Shown: piece after piece, positions 42,844 through 49,667 of the stretch
Layout of the letters: every line of letters starts with the position of its first letter
How positions within the stretch are numbered: the stretch's first letter is position 1
The notes under the pieces: model-generated
What the model was told of the DNA's origin: nothing
The model's input: only the letters and a program-made list of their open reading frames with translations
The model's database searches: none
Made by a program: the position numbers and the translations under genes
NCBI GenBank assembly: GCA_020444265.1
Contig: JAHLLH010000008.1
Location: 1-58,944, forward strand
Origin: a bacterium
Lineage (GTDB): Bacteria; Electryoneota; Electryoneia; Electryoneales; Electryoneaceae
Direction: 5' to 3'
Length of the DNA: 58,944 nt

Positions 42844-45075
42844 ATGAAATATTCCTTAGCCGTCCTCACTCTTACAGCGGTTTTTCTTTTCTCCCTGCAG
42901 ATCATGCCTGTCTATGCAACCAACCCGGTTCTGGTCACAAGCCGACCTGTTGACTCCCGGCATTCGATCATGAACGAAGATGAAGGGGTGACAGAGATAT
43001 CCTCTCTCTTTTCCGCATGGTCGTACTGCGGAGACCTGGTGGTGGATGACAGCATCGCGTATGTCGCGACGGGGGTGACGGGTGTGGAAATCATTGACCT
43101 GCACGATCCCTTGCATCCAACAATCCTGGGTACATGCCGCCTCGATGGGAACCCTGCCCGGTTGGTAAAACAGGATACGCTCCTTCTGGTCCATGAATAT
43201 GGCCGGATGCTTTGGGTGGTGAATGTTGCTGATCCTTCAAATCCTTATGAAATCGGCCACTTTGATGGCAGTAGCTATTATGACTTGGGAAGAGTCTCTG
43301 TAGAGGGTGATTTGGCGGCAGTCGCTGGGAACCGTTATGGTGTTCGCATCCTCGATATCAGCGACCCCGCTCACCCCGATCAGATCGGCTTCCATCTTGT
43401 TTCAATTGGGGCTATCCGTGACGTCGACCTGCAGGATTCCCTCCTTGTGGTTGCGGCAGATGATGAGGGTGTGTGGACGATGGATGTTTCGGACCCAACG
43501 GACCCTGAAGTCATCGGCACCTGGGAGTTGACGGGAACCTACTATGACTATTTCAAGGCGGTTGTTCGTTTCGGGGATATAGTCTATGCTGGAAATGAAT
43601 CGACGGGATTGTATCTGCTGGATATTTCGGATCCTGCGAATATTGTCGAAATCGATCATCTCTTTGATGAACTGCCCATATCTCATCTTCGTCTCTTCGG
43701 TGATCGACTACTTGTTGAAACATCAGCCTACCAACAGGATGATGGGCTCCTCTGGTTCGACGTCAGTAACCCACTAGCACCTGTCCAGCTTGGAGTCCTG
43801 CTCGATCCACAGGTCTACCGTCGATATGGAAAAGGTGTACTGATGGGGGACTATGTTGTTACGGCTGGTGCACCGGATAACCTGGAAATCTATGACATTA
43901 CTGACCCTGCCAACCCTCTGCTTACCTCGCGTTTGATCCGGTCAGAACGATTCAATCATATCGCACTCGCGGGAGATCTGGCAGTTGTCGGAAATCGTAT
44001 CGTGGATGTCTCAGTTCCATCCGACCCCGTTGCCTTGATCCCCCCTGCTGAAGGGTACGAATTCAAGGAACGAGCTATTCAGGACAACTACCTCTATTTC
44101 GTGAACGAGGATGATGGCATCCACTGCTTCGATATCTCCAATCCCACGTCACCGATATTTACAAGCCAAAGCTTGCCGGGGACCGATCTTCGTCAGATCA
44201 TCCTCTCCGGTAACCAGGCATTTGCCGCCTCGTATGCACAAGGATTATTCAAGCTGGATGCTTCCGATCCAGCAGTTCTGGTTCCCCAGGATACTTTGAA
44301 TGATGTTTACGTTTACAGCATGTGCTGGCGTGATGGCCTGCTATACGTTGCGAGTTCCAGGAGAATCAGGATCATCCAGGCGAGTGAGGGGCAACCGCTG
44401 TCACTACTCAACACAGTGGATATCGAAGCCTATGATACCTATGGTATGGCTGTGGAAGACACTCTCCTCTGTTTGACCTATGCCCATGGGATGATGTCAT
44501 TTTCCATCGCAGACCCGGTTTCGCCCCGATACCTGGGTGAATATGTGGAAGAGAATGTTTCGCCAGCGGATTTGAAAATGGAGAACGGGCACGCGTATCT
44601 CTCAAGCCTCAGCGGGGGAATCAGAGTTCTTGATCTGACGGATCCTGCCCAGCCTGTCCTCGCAGGCAGCTACGAGTCCGAGTGGGAGACCTATGGGATT
44701 GAAGTGCGTGATGGCCTCCTCTACGTGGCGAACAAGTACTCGTTCCGGATACTCGATGCCAATCCTGCTCTATGGACTCCCGAAACGGGACGAACTCACG
44801 AGCAGCCGACGGCCTTAAGTATCAGTCAAGTCTACCCCAATCCCTTTAATCCGACAACCACCATGACTGTCCGTGTCCCGGAGATTCAGACAGTACGTTT
44901 GTCTGTGTACAACCTGCTAGGACAGGAGGTGGCGCAGCTTCACAGAGGGGTGTTGCGGGTCGGGGATCACCGTTTCACTTTGCAGGCAGAATCATTGGCA
45001 AGTGGGGTCTATATCGCCGTTCTAAGCTCGCAGGGAGAGTGGATGGCAGCGAGACGGTTGGTACTGATGAAATAG
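42844..45075 (+). CDS. Secreted LVIVD-repeat beta-propeller with type IX-style sorting domain
   Basis: 743 residues with a signal peptide (MKYSLAVLTLTAVFLFSLQI, cleaved after VYA). Many repeats of the type 'x-A-Y-V-A-x-G-x-x-G-V-x-I-I-D-(x)-x-D-P-x-x-P' (for example VAGNRYGVRILDISDPAHPD) identify the LVIVD family, expected to form one or two propellers. The C-terminus has VYPNPFNPTTTMTVRVPE and the Por-type sandwich ending in RRLVLMK. It is probably secreted by a type IX-like system; the biochemical role is unknown. ATG 42844 has no obvious ribosome binding site. A divergent promoter region with the dnaJ-like gene is 172 bp. Confidence 0.9.
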   Translation: MKYSLAVLTLTAVFLFSLQIMPVYATNPVLVTSRPVDSRHSIMNEDEGVTEISSLFSAWSYCGDLVVDDSIAYVATGVTGVEIIDLHDPLHPTILGTCRLDGNPARLVKQDTLLLVHEYGRMLWVVNVADPSNPYEIGHFDGSSYYDLGRVSVEGDLAAVAGNRYGVRILDISDPAHPDQIGFHLVSIGAIRDVDLQDSLLVVAADDEGVWTMDVSDPTDPEVIGTWELTGTYYDYFKAVVRFGDIVYAGNESTGLYLLDISDPANIVEIDHLFDELPISHLRLFGDRLLVETSAYQQDDGLLWFDVSNPLAPVQLGVLLDPQVYRRYGKGVLMGDYVVTAGAPDNLEIYDITDPANPLLTSRLIRSERFNHIALAGDLAVVGNRIVDVSVPSDPVALIPPAEGYEFKERAIQDNYLYFVNEDDGIHCFDISNPTSPIFTSQSLPGTDLRQIILSGNQAFAASYAQGLFKLDASDPAVLVPQDTLNDVYVYSMCWRDGLLYVASSRRIRIIQASEGQPLSLLNTVDIEAYDTYGMAVEDTLLCLTYAHGMMSFSIADPVSPRYLGEYVEENVSPADLKMENGHAYLSSLSGGIRVLDLTDPAQPVLAGSYESEWETYGIEVRDGLLYVANKYSFRILDANPALWTPETGRTHEQPTALSISQVYPNPFNPTTTMTVRVPEIQTVRLSVYNLLGQEVAQLHRGVLRVGDHRFTLQAESLASGVYIAVLSSQGEWMAARRLVLMK

Positions 45076-45114
45076 GAAGATGAGGAATTGCTGCGAAGCT
45101 GGAAGCAGATAAAT

Positions 45115-45160
45115 CAACCCCCTCAACTCTGGCAAAATTCTGCCAGGACTGAGGGGGTTG
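45115..45160. terminator. Bidirectional terminator between convergent genes
   Basis: CAACCCCCTCA (45115-45125) pairs with TGAGGGGGTTG (45150-45160), with an inner stem TGGCA/TGCCA. It lies between the LVIVD gene (+) and the M24 peptidase gene (-). Confidence 0.85.
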
Positions 45161-45200
45161 CTTCGTTGGCGCGGGGCGCCGCCTCGCAATGACTTGAGGG

Positions 45201-46388
45201 CTAGACCTTCACCAGAATCAGATCTTCCTGGTCCGAGCCTTCCGAGAAAACCGGCTTGCCATCCTTGTCGATCAGGACATCGTACTCGGTGCGCATGCCG
45301 AATTCGGGCAGGTAGATGCCGGGTTCGATGCTGAAAAGGGTGCGTGGGATCAGCGGGCGCAATTCCTTGGTCTCGAGGTTGTCGATGTTGGCGCCGGAGC
45401 CATGGTCTACAGTAGTGATGCTGTGGCCCGTGCGGTGGAAGAAGTAGTCGCCGTAGCCGGCGGCGTCGATCGGGGCACGGACCTCATCATCCACCTCCCA
45501 GCCGTACACAGGTTCGCCCGCATCGATGCGCGATTTGACCAGGTTGAACCCGGCGCGACGCGCATCGCGCAGCAGCTCCCAAACTTCTACCACTTTCTCC
45601 GGTGGATTGTCGCCGATGTAGCCCATCCAGGTCTGGTCGGAGAAGATGTCCTCGTCCCCCTTGCCCTTCGCCCAGAGATCGATCAGCAACACGCAACCCG
45701 GTTCGATGGCGGCATCGCTGTCTTCCTGCGGATCGTAATGGGGGTCGGAGGCATTGGCATCGACCGCAACAATCGGCGGATGGTCGGTGGTCAACCCTTC
45801 CTGTGCAAAACGTTGCATGATAAAATGCTGGATCTGCGCCTCACGAGGGGTGTCCCCCTCACGTAGCCTCCGTCCAACTTCCTCGAACGCTTCCTTTGCG
45901 ACACGTTGGGTAATTTCCGCAGCCACGAAGTGCGACTCGATCTGCTCGTCGGTCAGACGCGCCTCGAAGTACTGGATCAGTTCGGCACTGGAGACGACCT
46001 CAACACCGAAGGAACGGATGCGTTCGATGGTTCCTGCATCGACCCAGGAGACGGTGGGGATCAGGGAGTTGGGGCTGTATTCCATCGCCACCTTTTTCGC
46101 ATCGCCGATCATCGTCTGCAACTGTTCGGCGAGGCTGGTGTAGCTGAGGTAGCTCTCCGCTTTGCCGGGCAGATGGGCAAGGGTGTGAGGTTCGATAGCG
46201 TGCTGGAGCTTGCACGGCTCGCCCTCGGTCGGAATCCAGTAGTAGGCGCGACGGGACCGTGTCTGGCCCGCTGGCAGCGCGAGGGTGGTCACCGCGACCG
46301 GGTTCATGTCACGGAAGACATGCAGCAGCCAACCGTCCACCACGAGTTCCTTCAGCCGTGCCTGGATCTCTGCAATCGTCGCTTTCAT
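45201..46388 (-). CDS. M24 family metallopeptidase (aminopeptidase P-like)
   Basis: 395 residues from the ATG at 46388, one base after the Rrf2 stop and preceded by GAGGAG; the ORF extends 33 nt upstream without support. The N-terminal creatinase-like domain (about 1-160) is followed by the pita-bread fold: IVAVDANASDPHYDPQED and CVLLIDLWAKGKGDEDIFSD (metal-binding Asp), FFHRTGHSITTVDHGSGANI (His), then FSIEPGIYLPEFGMRTEYDV (Glu). Members cleave X-Pro peptides or act on other substrates. Probably cytosolic. Translationally coupled to an Rrf2 regulator. Confidence 0.93.
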   Translation of the reverse strand: MKATIAEIQARLKELVVDGWLLHVFRDMNPVAVTTLALPAGQTRSRRAYYWIPTEGEPCKLQHAIEPHTLAHLPGKAESYLSYTSLAEQLQTMIGDAKKVAMEYSPNSLIPTVSWVDAGTIERIRSFGVEVVSSAELIQYFEARLTDEQIESHFVAAEITQRVAKEAFEEVGRRLREGDTPREAQIQHFIMQRFAQEGLTTDHPPIVAVDANASDPHYDPQEDSDAAIEPGCVLLIDLWAKGKGDEDIFSDQTWMGYIGDNPPEKVVEVWELLRDARRAGFNLVKSRIDAGEPVYGWEVDDEVRAPIDAAGYGDYFFHRTGHSITTVDHGSGANIDNLETKELRPLIPRTLFSIEPGIYLPEFGMRTEYDVLIDKDGKPVFSEGSDQEDLILVKV

Positions 46389-46389
46389 C

Positions 46390-46857
46390 CTACTCCTCAC
46401 CATCCTCAATGATCGTTTCATCGTTCACAACAGGTCGTGGCTGGGGCGGCAGCGCACGGACCAGATCCTCGATCGTCGTTTCCGCGAGGAACTCGAGCAT
46501 GCCACGCTCATAGGGACGCCACCGTTCCTGGATCGCCCTTTTCAGATCGGCGCTGGCATCCTCAAAGCCTGCCGCTGCGAGGTCGAGCACATCGCTGTCC
46601 TCGGTGGCACGTGCGATGTCGACCAGACGGATATCGCCAGGGGGTGCCGCCAGACGGACTCCGCCTCCTCGTCCACGAGCGCTGTCGACCAGCCCGGCGT
46701 TCGAAAGTTGATGCAGCACCTTCGAGAGGAAGGAGGAGGGTAGTCCGGCAGATTCCGCCAGCTCACCTGCTTGCCAACGGTACTCCGGATCCTCGAAGGT
46801 GGCCGCTAGACGGACCAGTGCCCGTACTCCATAACCCCAGGATTTGCTGAACGTCAT
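46390..46857 (-). CDS. Rrf2 family transcriptional regulator without cysteines
   Basis: 155 residues. The winged helix-turn-helix is present (AGELAESAGLPSSFLSKVLH, then QLSNAGLVDSARGRGGGVRL). There is no cysteine in the protein, so it cannot carry the Fe-S cluster used by IscR, NsrR or RirA; regulators of the CymR type, which lack such a cluster, are closer. ATG 46857 has GAGGAGAG upstream. It lies directly before the M24 gene (one-base gap), so it may regulate its own operon. Confidence 0.9.
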   Translation of the reverse strand: MTFSKSWGYGVRALVRLAATFEDPEYRWQAGELAESAGLPSSFLSKVLHQLSNAGLVDSARGRGGGVRLAAPPGDIRLVDIARATEDSDVLDLAAAGFEDASADLKRAIQERWRPYERGMLEFLAETTIEDLVRALPPQPRPVVNDETIIEDGEE

Positions 46858-46890
46858 CGCTTGCTCTCCTCTTCACGCCGGGTGGTCCAT

Positions 46891-47070
46891 GTGCCCCGGC
46901 TTGGCTTGCAAGCCGGGTATTTGTAAAGGGTCGATCAGGTCTTACCGATTTGCCTCGTGCTTGCCAACGTCCGCAGAGGTTGCCTATGTGCAAAGTCGAG
47001 ACGGATAAAACGGTAACACTTTTTTGATTTTGTTACTGAAACCCGGCTTGCAAGACAAGCCGGGGCACCC
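46891..47070. repeat. Pair of inverted hairpin elements
   Basis: The element GTGCCCCGGCTTGGCTTGC-AAGCCGGG (from 46891, ending TTTGTAA at 46926) recurs in inverted orientation at 47041-47070. A third, nearly identical copy lies at 41304-41337. The copies each contain the hairpin CCCGGCTT/AAGCCGGG. The 110 bp between the inverted copies have no recognised feature. Confidence 0.75.
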
Positions 47071-47090
47071 TTGATCATAACAGCTGTTCC

Positions 47091-47588
47091 CTACTCCTCA
47101 CCCTCTTCAAACTCTACCAACGGCACATTCGCGTCGACCTGCTGGCCTTCGGCGCACTTCAAGGCGGCGATACGACCAGCGACGGGAGCGCGGAGGGTGG
47201 TTTCCATCTTCATCGCTTCGACAATCAGGACCGGCTGGCCTTCCTCGACCTCATCGCCAACCTGCGCCATCAGCTTGATCACTTTGCCGGGTATCGGGGC
47301 GGCGATCATGTTCTCCGCTGCCGCACCGCCCGCCATGTCATCGTCGGTGGCACGTTTGAACGTAAAGACACGGCCATCAACCGAGACCCAGACGACCCCA
47401 TTGTGTTCGGCAGCGGCGAGTTGGTACCGTTTCCCGTTGACCTGCCAGATACCCTGGCCGGTTCCGGTGCGCTGGAACTCGCCCTCGACCGGTTCGAGAT
47501 TGTCGAGGGTAACCGTCAACCGCTGCCCACGGACGTCGCCCCGCACCACCTGCTTTTCGCCATCAATCAGCCATTCCGCGCGGCTCAT
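47091..47588 (-). CDS. Biotin carboxyl carrier protein of an acyl-CoA carboxylase
   Basis: 165 residues. The biotinylation motif is EAMKM with K127. The first 90 residues form the BT-like linker domain seen at the end of the carboxylase alpha subunits (VNGKRYQLAAAEHNGVVWVS). It ends in a Glu-rich tail (LVEFEEGEE). ATG 47588 overlaps the biotin carboxylase stop (ATGA) and has GGAGGTGACC upstream. In most methylcrotonyl- and propionyl-CoA carboxylases this domain is fused to the biotin carboxylase; here the two are separate but coupled. It shuttles carboxybiotin to the carboxyltransferase subunit. Confidence 0.92.
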   Translation of the reverse strand: MSRAEWLIDGEKQVVRGDVRGQRLTVTLDNLEPVEGEFQRTGTGQGIWQVNGKRYQLAAAEHNGVVWVSVDGRVFTFKRATDDDMAGGAAAENMIAAPIPGKVIKLMAQVGDEVEEGQPVLIVEAMKMETTLRAPVAGRIAALKCAEGQQVDANVPLVEFEEGEE

Positions 47589-49087
47589 TGGTCACCTCCG
47601 ATCCGCCAGTTGCCCAGGGTTGACCAGGGGGAGGCAAGCTCCGCCGTACCATCCTCGCCCATAACTGCGGCTTGTTTTTTCTCCGGCAGGATCGTCGCCG
47701 CGCCCAGCGCGATTTCCTTGATTCCATCCAGCTCCGGCTTCCACCCCTCGAAATGGGTCGGGATGAAGTCGGTGAAGGTTTGGCCGTCACGGAAGGCATC
47801 GTGTGCCAGCACATCGCGCAGGAAAGGGGCGGAGGTCGGCACGCCGAGGGCGACATAGTGTTCAAGGGCGTGGATCAGGCGAAGACGTGCCGACTCACGG
47901 TCCGGGCCATAGGCGATCACTTTCGCCATGATCGGATCGTAATGGACCGGCACAGCAACCCCTTCTTGCACGCCACTGTCGACACGGATCCCCGGGCCGA
48001 CCGGTTCCTCGAGATGAAGCAGAGGGCCGGCTGCAGGCAGAAAACCATTGGCTGGGTCCTCGGCATAGATACGTGCCTGGATCGCATGCCCCCGCTGACG
48101 TAGATCCTCCTGGGTCCAGGGCAGGGTGCCACCATCGGCTATTCTGAATTGTTCTGCGACCAGATCGACCCCGACCACCTCCTCGGTCACCGGGTGCTCG
48201 ACCTGGATACGTGTGTTGACCTCGAGGAAGTAGAAATTCTCTCCAGCTTCGTCCAGCAGGAACTCGACCGTACCGGCATTGACATAGCCGGAGGCACGTG
48301 CCGCTTCCACCGCCGCATCGCCCATCTTTTTCCGCAGCTCCGGGGTCAGCGCGACAGAGGGGGTCTCTTCGATAACTTTCTGGTGACGTCTTTGGATCGA
48401 GCATTCACGTTCGAAGAGGTGGACCACATTGCCGTGCGAGTCGGCGAAGATCTGAAATTCGACGTGACGTGGTTTCTCGACGTACTTCTCGATGAAGACA
48501 CGGCTATCGCCAAACGCGCCCTGTGCCTCACGCATTGCCCCTTCGATTGCTTCAGCGAGCTCGGATTCCTCGCGCACGACACGCATCCCCTTGCCGCCTC
48601 CACCCGCCGCCGCCTTGATCAGAAGGGGGTAGCCGATCTTTCCGGCTTCGGGCAGGAAGGTTTCGAGACTGGGATTGTCCGAATCAAAGCCAGGGGTAAC
48701 GGGGACACCCGCTTCGGCCATGGTCCGTCTGCTGGCAACTTTGTCGCCGAGCAGCTCGATGGCGGAAGCTGAAGGTCCCACCCAAACCAGCCCAGCCTCT
48801 TCAACAGCTTTTGCAAAGGCGGCTCGTTCGGAGAGGAAGCCATAGCCGGGATGGATGGCATCACAGCCGGTCCGTTTCGCGGCTTCGATCAATTTGTCAA
48901 TCAGCAGGTAGCTTTCCGCAGCGGCGGCGGGACCGAGTAAAACGGCTTCATCCGCCAGTCGCACATGCAGCGCCTCACTGTCCGCTTCGCTGTAGACCGC
49001 CACCGGGCTGATGCCCAGGGAGCGGGCGGCACGGATGATGCGGACGGCGATTTCGCCACGGTTCGCAATCAAAACACGTTGAATCAT
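47585..49087 (-). CDS. Biotin carboxylase subunit of an acyl-CoA carboxylase
   Basis: 500 residues. ATP-grasp biotin carboxylase: MIQRVLIANRGEIAVRII, GYGFLSERAAFAKAVEEAG, PLLIKAAAGGGGKGMRVV (glycine-rich ATP loop), FLEVNTRIQVEHPVTEEVVG and RIYAEDP. It has the long C-terminal extension typical of acyl-CoA carboxylase alpha subunits (FTDFIPTHFEGWKPELDG). It makes carboxybiotin from bicarbonate and ATP. Start ATG with GAGGGGGG upstream. It overlaps the biotin carrier gene by 4 bases. Its CT partner is probably the gene at 1105. Confidence 0.95.
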   Translation of the reverse strand: MIQRVLIANRGEIAVRIIRAARSLGISPVAVYSEADSEALHVRLADEAVLLGPAAAAESYLLIDKLIEAAKRTGCDAIHPGYGFLSERAAFAKAVEEAGLVWVGPSASAIELLGDKVASRRTMAEAGVPVTPGFDSDNPSLETFLPEAGKIGYPLLIKAAAGGGGKGMRVVREESELAEAIEGAMREAQGAFGDSRVFIEKYVEKPRHVEFQIFADSHGNVVHLFERECSIQRRHQKVIEETPSVALTPELRKKMGDAAVEAARASGYVNAGTVEFLLDEAGENFYFLEVNTRIQVEHPVTEEVVGVDLVAEQFRIADGGTLPWTQEDLRQRGHAIQARIYAEDPANGFLPAAGPLLHLEEPVGPGIRVDSGVQEGVAVPVHYDPIMAKVIAYGPDRESARLRLIHALEHYVALGVPTSAPFLRDVLAHDAFRDGQTFTDFIPTHFEGWKPELDGIKEIALGAATILPEKKQAAVMGEDGTAELASPWSTLGNWRIGGDQ

Positions 49088-49214
49088 ACCCCCCTCAAGG
49101 GTTTGGTCAGGGCTAAGATGTGTGCTAGAGGTTACGGTTCAGCAGTGCCCTGTGCAAGCAGGGAAGGGGGTTGGGAGGTCTGCTCGGTGGGAAGCGAGAG
49201 GCAATATTCCCGGT

Positions 49215-49275
49215 TCTGTCATGTCCCCCGACCTGACCGAAAGATACGGCAGGTCGGGAGACCTGCTGTAACGTG
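49215..49275. repeat. Bipartite palindromic repeat (BIME-like unit 6)
   Basis: GTCATGTC-CCCC-GACCTGAC (one mismatch), spacer AAGATAC, then GCAGGTC-GGGA-GACCTGC. A near-identical direct copy lies at 49491. Confidence 0.85.
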
Positions 49276-49280
49276 GACAA

Positions 49281-49462
49281 CCTGTCATCCCCAGGCCCCA
49301 TGTCCGGCAGCTGCCGGACAAGGTGTTTGTGTTGGGGGCGTCGGGGATCCCCGTTGGTCGAAGCCGCCAGGGTGTGACACCTGTGATGGGGATTCCCGAC
49401 GCTCGCCGGTTCACTTCGTTCACGATCCGGCTGCCGCCGGATTGCGAGCTGGGAATGACAGG
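49281..49462. repeat. MITE-like element, 182 bp, TIR CCTGTCATCCCCAG
   Basis: Ends CCTGTCATCCCCAG and CTGGGAATGACAGG. Inner hairpins TGTCCGGCAG/CTGCCGGACA and ATCCGGC/GCCGGAT. It shares long blocks with the copy at 52658. It is flanked on both sides by direct copies of the bipartite repeat. Confidence 0.85.
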
Positions 49463-49490
49463 TGGATGTAAGATTAGTCCTCTTCCAGGT

Positions 49491-49547
49491 TCAGTCATGT
49501 CTCCCGACCTGACCGAAAGATTCGGCAGGTCGGGAGACCTGCCGTAA
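49491..49547. repeat. Bipartite palindromic repeat (BIME-like unit 7)
   Basis: GTCATGTC-TCCC-GACCTGAC followed by CGGCAGGTC-GGGA-GACCTGCCG (perfect). Direct repeat of unit 6. Confidence 0.9.
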
Positions 49548-49615
49548 CAGGCTATGTGCGATCTCAATCCTGCGTTAGATATTCGGAATTGACGCAACCC
49601 GCTTAGCCTCATATC

Positions 49616-49645
49616 CAAAAATGGCCGGGCAATTCGCCCGGCCAT
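49616..49645 (-). terminator. Rho-independent terminator of the OPT gene
   Basis: On the minus strand ATGGCCGGGC/GCCCGGCCAT (49621-49645) is followed by TTTTT (49616-49620). Confidence 0.92.
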
Positions 49646-49667
49646 CTGGATCGACTTCAAACGGCTA

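Noticed and set aside
47585-47588. Frameshift or sequencing error joining biotin carboxylase and carrier
   Set aside because: The second gene has its own strong ribosome site and the overlap is the common ATGA coupling; kept as a finding rather than called a pseudogene.
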